This document shows, piece by piece, positions 51,147 through 61,200 of a DNA stretch of 64,000 nt. Below the pieces are notes generated by a model that worked only from the letters and a program-made list of their open reading frames with translations, searched no databases and was not told where the DNA came from. Both the position numbers and the translations under genes were made by a program. How positions within the stretch are numbered: the first letter of the stretch is position 1; each line of letters opens with the position of its first letter. The stretch lies in NCBI GenBank assembly GCA_035420085.1, contig DAOLUH010000028.1, positions 1-64,000 of the forward strand, in the 5' to 3' direction. The stretch comes from DSWT01 sp035420085 (GTDB lineage Bacteria > Chloroflexota > Anaerolineae > B4-G1 > SLSP01).

Positions 51147-53384
51147 GATGACTCCCATCTTCTCCAACAAATGCGCGGGCGTCATCGGCAGATGATCCGG
51201 GCGGACGCCGACCGCGTGGTAGATGGCGTTGGCGATGGCGGCGGGCGGCGGGATGATGGGCGGTTCGCCTACGCCGCGCACGCCGAACGGGTGTTTGGGG
51301 TAGGGGACTTCGACGATGACTGTCTCCAGCATCGGCACGTCGAGCGCCGTCGGGATTTTGTAGTCGAGGAAGTTGGCGTTGAGCATTTGCCCCTTCTCGT
51401 TGTAGGCGTAGCCCTCGTAGAGCGCCCAGCCGATGCCCTGCGTCGCGCCGCCCTGCATCTGTCCTTCGACCATCGCCGGGTGGACGGCCTGGCCCACGTC
51501 CTGCACGATGGTGTAGCGCAACAGCGTCACCTTGCCCGTTTCGGGATCCACCTCCACGTCGGCAATGTGCGTGCTGAAGCCCGCACCCCATTCCGCCACA
51601 TCCACGTTGGCGAGGCTGCCGACGCTGCCGCCGGCCCCCGTCACCTGCTCCGCCAGTTCCGCGAAGGTGAAGCGCAAGTCTGCGCCGCTGGTGAAAACGC
51701 CCTGGGCGTAACTCACACGCTCTACCGGAACGTCCCACAACGCCGCTGCGCGCGCTTTCATCTGCGCGATGACATCCTCCGCTGCCTGAATCGCCGCGAT
51801 GCCGGTGGCATACGTCGTGCGGCTGCCCGCGCTCACGTCGGCGTAGCCGGTGGCGTCGGTGTCACCCACGCTCGGTCTGATCCGCTCCGGCGGCAGTTCC
51901 AGGGCCTCGGCGGCCTGCATCGCCAGGGTGGTGCGCGTGCCGCTCAAATCTACAGAGCTTGTGACGAGGTTCAGCGTGCCGTCCCCATTGACGCTGAGCA
52001 TGCAGCTTGAGCGCGCACCCCAGTTGCCCCAAAGGCCGTGGGCCACGCCGCGCCCTCGCCGCATCCCTGGACGGGGATCGCCCAACGGGGCGTTGTAGTG
52101 CGCGCAGGTGCGCGCGGCTTCGAGCGTCTCAATGCCGCCGATGCTGCCGTGCGTCCCGCCGTCAACGCGTTCATCCCCCTCGCGGGCGTGGTTGCGCAGG
52201 CGGAATTCGATGGGATCGATGCCCAGTTTTTCGGTCAACTCGTCAATGACGGTCTCGGCGGCGAAATTGGCTTGTGTGGCACCCGGCGCGCGATACGACG
52301 AGACGCGCGGACCGTTCGTCACCACGTCGTAGCCGTCAATTTGCCCGTGCGGGATGACGTAGGGGCCGAACATCACGTTTGCGCCGGAGCCGACGGGTGA
52401 GCCGGGATACGCACCCGCGGCATAGAAAAGTTCGGCTTGCGCCGCCGTGATGCGCCCATCGCGCGTCGCGCCCATTTTCACGCGGAAGACGGCTCCCGAA
52501 CTCGGCCCGGTCGCCAGGAAAACATCTGGGCGCGGCATGGTGATTTTGACCGGACGCCGCGCCTTGCGCGCCAGCAGCGCGGCGGGCACGTCCACATAGC
52601 TGGTGTTCTTGCCGCCAAACGCCCCGCCGACCTCGGTAGGAATGACGCGCACCTTTGACATCGGCAGGCCGAGCAGCCAGACGACGTGGTCGCGCACGGC
52701 GAACGAGCCTTGCGTGGTCGTGTAGATGGTTAGCGCGCCGTCATCGCTCCACGTCGCCACTGCCGCGTGGCTCTCGATGTAGCCCTGATGGACGGTTTGC
52801 GTGTGGAATTCGCGCTCGACGATCACATCGGCCTCGGCGAAGCCCTGCGCGGGATCGCCTTTCACATGCTGGAAGTGGCTGGCGATGTTGCTCGGTTTGT
52901 CGCCGCGCCCGGCGAGCGAGTGCGTGCGCATCTCGTCGTGGAGGATGGGGGCGTCGTCGCGTATCGCCGCCAGCACGTCCGTCACGGCAGGCAGCGCCTC
53001 GTATTCGACTTCGATGAGCCGGGCTGCTTGTTCGGCCAGCGCGGGTGTGCGCGCAGCGACGGCCGCGACAGCGTGCCCGACGTAGAGGACCTTGTCGCTG
53101 GCAAAAGTGTTGTCGCGGGCGTAACGCTGATCCATATTTTCGGCGGGAGGCAAATCCGCCGCCGTGACCACCGCGTAGACGCCCGCCAGCGCCTCGGCGC
53201 GGTTGGTATCAATGGAGAGGATACGCGCGTGGGCGTGCGGGCTGCGCAGGATGAAGCCGTAAGCCATCCCCGGCAACGCCACATCTGGCCCGAAGATGGC
53301 TTTGCCGGTCACTTTGTCCGCGCCGTCGTAGCGCGGCAGGCGTTCACCGACGACGTTGAAGGGCTTTTTCTCTTGCGCGTTCAT
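51138..53384 (-). CDS. Xanthine dehydrogenase family molybdopterin-binding subunit
   Basis: The protein has 748 residues. The large-subunit pattern is complete: YDGADKVTGKAIFGPDVALPGMAYG at the N-terminus, HQGYIESHAAVATW near 200, VGGAFGGKNTSYVDVPAALLARK near 255, SYRAPGATQANFAAETVIDELTEKLG near 365, and GVGEPPIIPPPAAIANAI near 715 containing the likely catalytic Glu. The CoxL-type VAYRCSFR loop of form I CO dehydrogenase is absent, so CO oxidation is unlikely; the substrate may be a purine, aldehyde or other N-heterocycle. It overlaps the Fe-S subunit gene by ATGA. Confidence 0.9.
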   Translation of the reverse strand: MNAQEKKPFNVVGERLPRYDGADKVTGKAIFGPDVALPGMAYGFILRSPHAHARILSIDTNRAEALAGVYAVVTAADLPPAENMDQRYARDNTFASDKVLYVGHAVAAVAARTPALAEQAARLIEVEYEALPAVTDVLAAIRDDAPILHDEMRTHSLAGRGDKPSNIASHFQHVKGDPAQGFAEADVIVEREFHTQTVHQGYIESHAAVATWSDDGALTIYTTTQGSFAVRDHVVWLLGLPMSKVRVIPTEVGGAFGGKNTSYVDVPAALLARKARRPVKITMPRPDVFLATGPSSGAVFRVKMGATRDGRITAAQAELFYAAGAYPGSPVGSGANVMFGPYVIPHGQIDGYDVVTNGPRVSSYRAPGATQANFAAETVIDELTEKLGIDPIEFRLRNHAREGDERVDGGTHGSIGGIETLEAARTCAHYNAPLGDPRPGMRRGRGVAHGLWGNWGARSSCMLSVNGDGTLNLVTSSVDLSGTRTTLAMQAAEALELPPERIRPSVGDTDATGYADVSAGSRTTYATGIAAIQAAEDVIAQMKARAAALWDVPVERVSYAQGVFTSGADLRFTFAELAEQVTGAGGSVGSLANVDVAEWGAGFSTHIADVEVDPETGKVTLLRYTIVQDVGQAVHPAMVEGQMQGGATQGIGWALYEGYAYNEKGQMLNANFLDYKIPTALDVPMLETVIVEVPYPKHPFGVRGVGEPPIIPPPAAIANAIYHAVGVRPDHLPMTPAHLLEKMGVIES

Positions 53385-53875
53385 ACGTCCACCTCACACG
53401 TGTTATTCAGATGACAGGCTGCCGCTTGGACGGCGCGGACGATTTTGTCGTAGCCGGTGCAGCGACAGAGATTGCCCGATAGCCACGCGCGGATGCGTTC
53501 CTCGGTGGGATTCGGCTCGCGGTCGAGCAGGGCTTTTGTGGCGATGAGGAAACCTGGCGTACAGAAGCCGCACTGGAAGGCGTCCATCTCCAAAAACGCC
53601 TGTTGGATGGGGTGCAGCCCGCGCCAATCGGCCAGCCCTTCGACGGTGGTAACGGCGCGGCCCTGGATTTCGACGCCGAGGACGAGGCACGCATTGACCA
53701 ATTGCCCATCCAGCAGCACGCTGCACGCGCCGCAGTTGCCATCGTTGCAGCCTTCCTTTGTGCCGGTTAGCCCCAAAATGTCGCGCAGACATTCGAGCAG
53801 GCTTTGCTGCGGTTCGCAGAGAAATTCGACGGGTTCGCCGTTGATGGCGGCGGAAACGAGGGTTTTGCTAGCCAT
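53381..53875 (-). CDS. 2Fe-2S subunit of the molybdenum hydroxylase
   Basis: 164 residues from the ATG at 53875; the longer open frame overlaps the FAD subunit and is not coding. N-terminal plant-type [2Fe-2S] motif EGCNDGNCGACSVLLDGQLVNACL near 43-66. C-terminal four-helix [2Fe-2S] motifs are FQCGFCTPGF near 102 and LSGNLCRCTGYDKIV near 135. It carries electrons from the molybdenum site to FAD. Its start overlaps the end of the FAD-subunit gene by 8 nt. Confidence 0.93.
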   Translation of the reverse strand: MASKTLVSAAINGEPVEFLCEPQQSLLECLRDILGLTGTKEGCNDGNCGACSVLLDGQLVNACLVLGVEIQGRAVTTVEGLADWRGLHPIQQAFLEMDAFQCGFCTPGFLIATKALLDREPNPTEERIRAWLSGNLCRCTGYDKIVRAVQAAACHLNNTCEVDV

Positions 53876-54755
53876 GGCAGACTTCTCCTTTCGCGCGGTG
53901 ATATGCGCCGTGGAGCACGCGCTGGGTGAGGACGCCGACCAGATGACGGCGTTGCGCCGCTGTGCCGCGCACGTCGCTGATGGGACGGGCGGCGGCCTGG
54001 GCGATTTTGGCCGCCTCCGCGAAGGCGGCTTCCGTGGGCGCTTGCCCGATAAGCGCGGCGCCGGCCGCTTCCACCCACAGCGGCGTTGGCGCGACGGCGG
54101 AAAGGGCGATGCGCGCGCCGGTGATGGTGTTGCCATCATCGCTCAACGCGAGCCACGCGCCCACGCCTGCTACAGCGATGTCCATTTCGCCGCGCGGGAT
54201 GAAACGCAGGTAGCTGGCGGCGCTGTGTGGCGCGGGCGGCGGGACGTGCAGGGAAATGAGCAGCTCGCCTGGGCGCGCCACCGTTTTCCCTGGCGCGGTG
54301 CAGAAGTCGGCTACAGCGACAGTGCGCGTGCCGCGCGGCCCGGCGAGCGTCGCCGTCGCGCCGAGGACGATCAGCGCGGGGATGGAGTCGCCGCTGGGCG
54401 CGGCGTTGCACAGGTTGCCGCCGAGCGTCGCGCGCCGCTGAATCGCCGCCCCGCCGATGATGGACGCCGCGTCAATCAGCCCCGGATAACACTGCCGCAC
54501 GGTGGGATGGTCGCATAGCCACGCGCAGGAAACCGCCGCGCCGAAGGTCAATCCTTCGGCGGGATCGAAGTCAATACGGTTCAATTCGGGGATGCGTTTG
54601 ACGTCCACCAGCATCCCCGGCGCGAACAGGCCGCGCCGCATCTGCACCAGCAGGTCAGTGCCTCCGGCAAATGGCCGCGCCCCTCGCGCCGCGTCTGCCA
54701 GCAGCGCCACCGCCTCCCCCACAGATGCGGGCGCTTGATAAGCAAAGGGTTGCAT
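53868..54755 (-). CDS. FAD-binding subunit of the molybdenum hydroxylase
   Basis: The protein has 295 residues. FAD-binding (VAO/PCMH-like) motif RPFAGGTDLLVQMRRG near 27, GAAVSCAWL near 72 and the second flavin motif IGGAAIQRRATLGGNLCNAAPSGDSIPALIVLGA near 100, typical of CoxM-type subunits. The C-terminal CO_deh_flav_C domain follows. AGAGGAGGT precedes the ATG. It is the first gene of a three-gene, overlapping operon. Confidence 0.92.
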   Translation of the reverse strand: MQPFAYQAPASVGEAVALLADAARGARPFAGGTDLLVQMRRGLFAPGMLVDVKRIPELNRIDFDPAEGLTFGAAVSCAWLCDHPTVRQCYPGLIDAASIIGGAAIQRRATLGGNLCNAAPSGDSIPALIVLGATATLAGPRGTRTVAVADFCTAPGKTVARPGELLISLHVPPPAPHSAASYLRFIPRGEMDIAVAGVGAWLALSDDGNTITGARIALSAVAPTPLWVEAAGAALIGQAPTEAAFAEAAKIAQAAARPISDVRGTAAQRRHLVGVLTQRVLHGAYHRAKGEVCHG

Positions 54756-54772
54756 ACGTGACCTCCTCTTTT

Positions 54773-54841
54773 GAGTTGCGAGTTAAGAGTTAAGAGTTGC
54801 GAATCGTAATTCATGATTCATGATTCGTGATTCATGATTCT
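54773..54841. repeat. Two adjacent word repeats (gagttaa- and tcatgat-type)
   Basis: 54773-54802 holds tandem gagttgc/gagttaa words. 54809-54841 holds four tandem tcatgat-type words. The latter gives the last codons and stop (GAA TCA TGA) of the STAND ATPase gene on the minus strand and is the same word as at 51118-51146 on the other side of the hydroxylase operon. Confidence 0.75.
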
Positions 54842-57800
54842 TGCAACAACGCCTGGAACTTTTTGTTTCCCCGGATGTACTCGAAGTCTGTGTCGCGCTG
54901 CGCCAGCGTGCGGTAGCGCGGGTTGAGGGCGATGGCTTTCTCCAACCAGGTGCAGGCGACGCTGGCGTTGTTCATCAGCCCGGCGGCGCAGGCGGCGTTG
55001 TAGTAGGCGGTGGCGTACTGTGGATTGGCGATGACGGCCTGCCGGTATTCGGCGATGGCCTGCGCGTGCTGACCCAGGCGCACGTAGCACAATCCGCGGT
55101 TGTTGTAGGCCACCGCGAAGTTCGGATCAAGCGCAATGGCCTGCGTGTAATCTTCCAACGCGCGGGCATATTGCTGCAATCTGGCATACGCCTGCCCGCG
55201 ATAGTTGTAGGCGATGGTGCTTTCAGGGTTCAACGCAATGGCCTGGTTGTAATCGGCGATGGCGCGCTGGTATTCCTCGAGGGCGGCGTGGGCCAATCCC
55301 CGGTTGAGATAGGCATCGGCGTAGGCGGCATCGCGGAAGATGGCCTGATCATAGTCGGCGATGGCCTGCGCGTAATCTTTGGTGTTGTAGTGGACGTTGC
55401 CCCGGCTGTTGTAGATCAACGCGTCGTCGGGATGGAGATCGAGCGCCTGATCGTAATCCGCGAGGGCTTGGGCGAAAGCGCCCTGCCGCGCGTAGACCAA
55501 CCCCCGATTGTAATAAGCGTCCGCGTGTTGCGGGTCGAGAGCGATGACCTGGCTGAAATCGGCGACGGCGTCTGCGTAGTGTTGCCGCTGCGCGTGGGCC
55601 AGGCCGCGGTCGTAGTAGGCGGGGGTAAACGTGGGATCGAGTTCCAGCGCCTTGCCGTACTCCTGGATGGCCTTGTCGTACTCGCCCATGCTCAGATAGA
55701 TGGCGGCGCGGTGCTGGAAGTCAGCGGCCTGGATGTCGGGGGTGGGTGTGGGGCGTGGGGCGTGGGGAGTGGGGGGGGCGGGTTCTTCGGGCGCTTCTGC
55801 TTCTTCTGTTGGCGTGGGTTCCTCTGGGATTTCTGGTTCTTCGGGTGTGTTCGGTTCCTCCGGGAGGGTGGGTTCCTCTGTTGGAGCTGCTTCGACGATT
55901 TCTGGCGCTTCGCCGGTGTGCGGCGCTTCGCTGACGCTCAATGCTTCGTCTTTCGGTGCGCCGGCGATGGGCAGGCTGGCTTTTGGCGTGACCGGTTCGA
56001 CAGGCGCGGTGAGGTCCTCCTTCATCGGCGTTTCTTTGATTTGCAAGCGCGGGATGGGGGTGGTTTTGGCTTCCCGATCCTCGTCCGGCAGCGGTTCGGC
56101 GGTGATGTCGAGGACTGGCGCAACGCCCTCGTGCTTCAGTTCCGACGTTTTGACGGGCGTCTCCTTGCGCGCGCTCTCCTGAGTCTGCGGTTCCGGCACC
56201 GCCGGCTCGGTCAGTGTGGCAGGTTCCTCGCTGATGGCCGCAGCCGCTACGACGGTCTCGGCTGCTTCGGGTGTGATCTCTTCGGGGACTGGGGCAAAGC
56301 GTCCCAGGCGCGCCAGGACAATCTGGCGGATGGCCTGAATTTCGCGCTGTACCGTTGCGCTGGCATCCTCGCGCTGTGCGCAAGCATCGCAGAACGCGAG
56401 AACGGCGTCCCAGTCCTGTTTTTCGAGCGCCCGCCAGGCTGTGTGCAGCAGAGCGCCCCATTCGGCGACGGGGTTTGCCGTCAACTGCGCCGCGGCGGCC
56501 TCCTGCCATGTCGCCGCGATTTCGCCGGCCAGCGGGTAGTAGACGCGCAGCGCCGCCAGGAAAATTTCCACGCCTTCCTGAATGGTCTGCGCGTCTTTGA
56601 GCATCAGGCCATGATATAACGCTTCGAGTTTATCGGCGCGCCAGGCGGCGTCGCGGTATAGGCTGAGGCCGCCGGGGACGGCGGCGCCGTTCGCCGCACT
56701 GCGGCGCTGGTAATAATCGTAGAGCCGCGTGTGGACGCCTTCCACGAGCGCCGGCGCCTGTTGCTGGGCGAAGTCGAGCAGGCGGCGACGCAGTTCCGGG
56801 TGATAGCGCGCGGCACCCGGGGCGAGCGCGGCGTCCGGCGATTGAACGACGAGCGGCGAGCCTGACAGCCACGTGCTCAGGGCCGGATCGGCGCTATCGG
56901 TCGTCGTCTTAATGACATCCGCATCCAAACGGCGCGGGACAGCGCATTGCAGGACCGCTTCGCGGCGCTGCGGCGTTTCCAGCCATTTGAGATAGCGATC
57001 CACCGGCGTGAGGGCCAGGTCGCCGGCGCGTCCGCCGGTCGCGCTGGCCAGCAAGCGTGCCATCGCCGGCAGCCCGGCAGAGAACGTGACGATGTCGGTC
57101 ACGCGCGCGGGGTCGGCGACGCCGGCAGCGGCGAGATAGGCGCGGGTCTCGTCCTCGGTGAACGGCGTCAGGGTGAAAGTGGCTGTGACCGGGCGGAAAT
57201 CTGTCCACGTCTCGTCGAGGGGTTGTGCGCTGGCTAATGCAACCCAGATGTTGGTGCGCATCTCGTAGCGCGTGAGCCAATCCTGCACCCAGGATTGCAG
57301 GTGTGGGCCGAGGCGTTCCCAATCGTCGAAGCATAAAAGCATCGCGCGCACGGTGGCCCAGGCGTTCATGTCTTTGACGAAAATCTGGGTCAGCGTTTCC
57401 ACCGGCGTTTTCACTAACGCAATTTTGGTCGGATTGCCGAAACGCTCGAACAGGTACTTATCCCATACCTCGCTCCGCATCTCCTGCACCTCGGCGAGAT
57501 CGCCCAGCAGATCGAAGACGCCGCTCGGCGTGTTGAAATCTTCGGCGACCATGCGCGTGCAGGTCGTGTACTCTTCGTAGCGTTCCTCAAACGCGGTGAA
57601 CGGCGTCCCGGCTTCGGCGAATTGCTGCGCCATCCTGAGCATCGTTTGCAGGATGGTTTGTTCGCGGACGGCGGTGGCTTGTGTGGTGTCAACGCGCACG
57701 GTCACGGCGTTGTGTTCTTCGGCGATGGCGCGAAACTGCGTCAATAACGCGCTCTTCCCCACACCGTCTGGCCCGTGCAGCGCGAAAATCAGGTAAGCGG

Positions 57801-57915
57801 GCACTTGGTACAAGAAATTCAGGCGGAACAACTCCTGCTCGCGCACTCGTCCGATGAAGCGCACGCCGCGGCGTTGTCCCAGGACTCTCTGCCAGGTCAT
57901 GGCTCTGCTGATCAT
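54832..57915 (-). CDS. STAND-type P-loop ATPase with C-terminal tetratricopeptide repeats
   Basis: The protein has 1027 residues. N-terminal AAA/NACHT-like ATPase: Walker A LHGPDGVGKSALLTQF near 47, Walker B-like RAMLLCFDDWERLG near 190, then winged-helix-like helices to about 430. A long Pro/Glu/Thr-rich linker (about 580-760) leads to eight TPRs of 34 residues (about 765-1000; AIADYDQAI, NRGLAYA patterns) and a TPR-end motif (DFEYIRGNKKFQAL). No effector domain is attached. Such proteins act as ligand-sensing signalling switches. GGAGG precedes the ATG. The stop is supplied by a repeat. Confidence 0.85.
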   Translation of the reverse strand: MISRAMTWQRVLGQRRGVRFIGRVREQELFRLNFLYQVPAYLIFALHGPDGVGKSALLTQFRAIAEEHNAVTVRVDTTQATAVREQTILQTMLRMAQQFAEAGTPFTAFEERYEEYTTCTRMVAEDFNTPSGVFDLLGDLAEVQEMRSEVWDKYLFERFGNPTKIALVKTPVETLTQIFVKDMNAWATVRAMLLCFDDWERLGPHLQSWVQDWLTRYEMRTNIWVALASAQPLDETWTDFRPVTATFTLTPFTEDETRAYLAAAGVADPARVTDIVTFSAGLPAMARLLASATGGRAGDLALTPVDRYLKWLETPQRREAVLQCAVPRRLDADVIKTTTDSADPALSTWLSGSPLVVQSPDAALAPGAARYHPELRRRLLDFAQQQAPALVEGVHTRLYDYYQRRSAANGAAVPGGLSLYRDAAWRADKLEALYHGLMLKDAQTIQEGVEIFLAALRVYYPLAGEIAATWQEAAAAQLTANPVAEWGALLHTAWRALEKQDWDAVLAFCDACAQREDASATVQREIQAIRQIVLARLGRFAPVPEEITPEAAETVVAAAAISEEPATLTEPAVPEPQTQESARKETPVKTSELKHEGVAPVLDITAEPLPDEDREAKTTPIPRLQIKETPMKEDLTAPVEPVTPKASLPIAGAPKDEALSVSEAPHTGEAPEIVEAAPTEEPTLPEEPNTPEEPEIPEEPTPTEEAEAPEEPAPPTPHAPRPTPTPDIQAADFQHRAAIYLSMGEYDKAIQEYGKALELDPTFTPAYYDRGLAHAQRQHYADAVADFSQVIALDPQHADAYYNRGLVYARQGAFAQALADYDQALDLHPDDALIYNSRGNVHYNTKDYAQAIADYDQAIFRDAAYADAYLNRGLAHAALEEYQRAIADYNQAIALNPESTIAYNYRGQAYARLQQYARALEDYTQAIALDPNFAVAYNNRGLCYVRLGQHAQAIAEYRQAVIANPQYATAYYNAACAAGLMNNASVACTWLEKAIALNPRYRTLAQRDTDFEYIRGNKKFQALLQES

Positions 57916-58036
57916 ACAATTTCCTCCATAATCTGAGCTTTGTTTGTTAAGGCGTCATCAGTCGCGTTGCCTGGGTGGCTATTGGTTTGCCTTTAGTTTA
58001 TCCTGATTGCCAAAACGAGCAACTGCCGGGGGCATC

Positions 58037-58141
58037 TACGTAAAACGTAAAAAGTGAAACGTAAAACGTAAAACGTGAAACGTAAAACGTGAGGGAGTTT
58101 TTACGCATTACGTATTACGCTTTACGTTTTACGCCTCACGC
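58037..58141. repeat. Large aacgtaaa-type word palindrome
   Basis: The left half repeats acgtaaa/acgtgaa about seven times; after a short gagggagt spacer the right half carries the complementary words (ttacgcattacgtattacgc, then tttacgttttacgc). It lies in the 315-nt gap between the divergent STAND ATPase and subtilisin genes. The rest of that gap holds an extended -10-like TGATATTAT at 58181-58189 and no gene. Confidence 0.75.
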
Positions 58142-58230
58142 ATCAGGTTGTGTAGCCCTAATAAAGAAGTAAAATATAAGTGATATTATGATATGGGAAC
58201 TGAGCAGTGGTTGGGTGTATGGAGGGAAAA

Positions 58231-61200
58231 ATGAAACACAAGTGGTTGTATTTTATCGTGTGGGCGATGTTGTTGTTGGGCTTCTTACCGGGCAGCACCC
58301 CCGTTGTGTCCGCGCCGGAGCCGCCGGTCGGCGTGACGGTAGACCCGGAATTACAGTATCAAATCCAGACCGATGAGGCTACCGGTTATCTGATCTACTT
58401 CCGCGAGCAGGCCGACCTTTCCCCCGCCTACGCGCTGGATTGGCAGGCGCGAGGGCGCTTTGTGGTCGAGGCGCTCCAGGCGACGGCGGAGGCCGCGCAG
58501 CAGTCGGTACGCGCTTATCTGGATGCGCAGGGAGTGCCCTATCAGGCGTTCTGGGTTGACAATGTCATCGTCGTGGAGGCCTCCACTCTCACGACGTTTA
58601 ACGCGCTGACGATGGCTTTCCCCGAAGTGGAAGCCTTGCGCGCGCGGCAGCATCCGGTCTTGTATGAACCGGAAGAGGTCAAGCCCGGCGCAGAACCGCT
58701 GGCGGTTGAGTCGAATTTGGTCCGCGTCAAGGCCAATCAAGTGTGGGCGCTGGGCTATACCGGACAGGGCATCGTCGTCGCCAACATTGATACCGGCGTG
58801 CGCTATACGCATCGCGCTCTGGTCAATCAATACCGCGGGAGGCTGGACGCTGTCACCTTTGATCACAACTATAACTGGTGGGACCCTTACCTGCGCTCGC
58901 CGGCCCCGAATGGTTCAGGGAGTGCGGCCAACCACGGTTCGCATACGATGGGTACGATGGTTGGGGATGACGGCGGCGTTAACCAAATCGGTGTGGCGCC
59001 GGGCGCGCGGTGGATCGCCTGCAAAACCTTCGAGGGCGGCAACACCGACGCCCAATTGCTGGAGTGCGGGCAATTTATGGTCGCGCCGTGGGATTTGACC
59101 GGCGCGAACGCCAACCCCGACTTGCGTCCCCATATCGTCAACAACTCCTGGGGCAACTGCGATCAAACGTACAATAGCTGGTACGCTGGCGTCATCAACG
59201 CCTGGCACGCGGCCGGCATTTATCCCGTCTTTTCCAACGGCAACAACACTAATTGCAGCTATCCCGCGCCGCCGGGCCTCAACACCGTGGGCAATCCGGC
59301 CCGTTCTGGCAACGTGACCGCCGTGGGTTCGACGAGCAAAGACACCGGGACGTATGCCACCCATTCCAACTGGGGGCCGACGGACAATCCCGATACCGTC
59401 AATCCACGCGGCTACCCGGACCTCAAGCCGCAGGTGGTCGCGCCGGGCGTCTCCATCCGTTCGGCCTACGCCACGGGCGATACCGTGTATGGCAGTATGA
59501 CTGGCACCTCTATGTCTGCGCCGCACGTGTCGGGGTTGGTGGCCTTGATGTGGAGCGCCGCGCCGTGCTTGATCGGCAATTACACGGCGACCGAAACCAT
59601 TATCGAAGAAACCGCCACGCCGATCTACTACAACGACTTGGGCACCGGCGCGCGTTGGCCGAACTACGCCACCGGTTGGGGCGAGATCAACGCGCTGGCG
59701 GCGGTGGAGCTGGCGATTGTCGCGTGTAAGGACGGCAGCCTCGTCGGCCAGATGACGGACGCGAGCGCCGCCACGCCGATCCCCAACGCGCGGGTGGAAG
59801 CCTCGTCCGCAGCGCGTCCCCCCCGCGTGACTTTTACGGACGCCGCTGGGATGTACGCGCTGAAATTGCACTCCGGCGTTTACACGCTCACCGTCTCGGC
59901 TTATGGGTATCAGACGACCGTGGTCCCTGGCGTGGAGCATACCGTCGGTTTCACCACCACCCGGAATGTGACGCTCACGCCCTTCGCCTGGTACACCGTG
60001 ACCGGTTATGTGACCGATAGCGCCGCCGGTTGGCCGCTGTATGCCCGTATTCGGGCGAATGGCAACGCGGCAACGGATACCTGGACAGATCCCGTCACCG
60101 GCTATTACAGCCTCGCGCTGCCGAGCGGCGCGACGCACACGCTCGCTGTGGCGGCCTGGGCCGCCGGTTACTTGCCGAAGACGATCACGCTTCCTCCGCT
60201 TACGGGCGACATGACGCAGAATGTTGGCCTGGCGGTGGATACGACCATCTGTCGTGCGCCGGGGTATCGCTTCACGGGCACATTTGTGGAGGAGAATTTT
60301 GACGCGCTGACCCCGCCGGCGTTGGGCGGTTGGGCGACCGTCATCGTTTCTGGCGCGAATCCGGCGTGGGCCACGCGCGAAGGGACTCGCTATCCCTCCG
60401 GGCAACCCGCGCACACTGCGCCCAATCTGGTATTCTTCAATTCATATTCGGTGGTTTCCGGCGGCTCAGCGCGGTTGTATCGCACCCAGGGCATCAATAT
60501 GACCACCCTCCCCGCGCACTGGCTGACCTGGTGGATGTACCATGATCGCGGTTATTCCACCCTGAATGACCGCGTGCAGGTGCAAGTCTCCACCGATGGC
60601 GGCACAAGTTGGGTCAACGTCGGCGCGGCGGTCCCGCGCTATGACGGCTCGACCGGTTGGAAGCTACATCAGCTCGATCTGAGCGCGTACAACACGCAAA
60701 CCGACCTGCGGGTGGGCTTCCTGGGCATCAGCGCGTATGGCAATGATATCCACCTGGATGACATCTTCATCGGCCAGCAACCCACCTGTTCTGGCCCGGC
60801 CGTTGGCGGATTGGTGGTGGGCAACGTCTACGCCGACGATACGCATACTCCGTTGGCGGGCGCGCAGGTCGCCAGCGCAGCCGCTCAGGCGCAAGCGCGC
60901 GCCACGGATGATCCGGCGGTGGACGATGGCTTCTATACCCTGTTTGCGCCGGCTGGCGCGCAACCTTTGACGGCCACATTGGCGCTCTACGGGCTGGATA
61001 CGGCGACGGTCACAGTCGTGATGAGCCACACCACCTGGCAGGACTTTTACCTGCCGTCCGGTCGTTTGACGATCACCCCCACCGCCCTGCACACCGTCCT
61101 GGAACTCGGCGCTACGGACGCGCTTTCTCTCACCCTGGAAAACGTTGGCGCATGGCCGGCCGCCTGGCAAATCGCGGAAAGCGCGCCCTGGTTGAGCGCG

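Noticed and set aside
51138..54755. Aerobic CO dehydrogenase (coxMSL)
   Set aside because: Subunit order and folds fit the family, but the form I active-site loop VAYRCSFR is absent from the large subunit, so only a general molybdenum hydroxylase is supported.
54841..56619. Plus-strand open frame of 592 codons opposite the STAND/TPR gene
   Set aside because: It is a shadow of the GC-rich TPR and linker coding sequence. Regular TPRs and a Walker A motif on the minus strand identify the real gene, and the antisense product is low-complexity Gly/Arg/Val without a ribosome binding site.
58915..60414. Minus-strand open frame of 499 codons opposite the subtilisin
   Set aside because: The plus strand carries a complete S8 catalytic triad. 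The antisense product is Arg/Gly-rich and has no domain.
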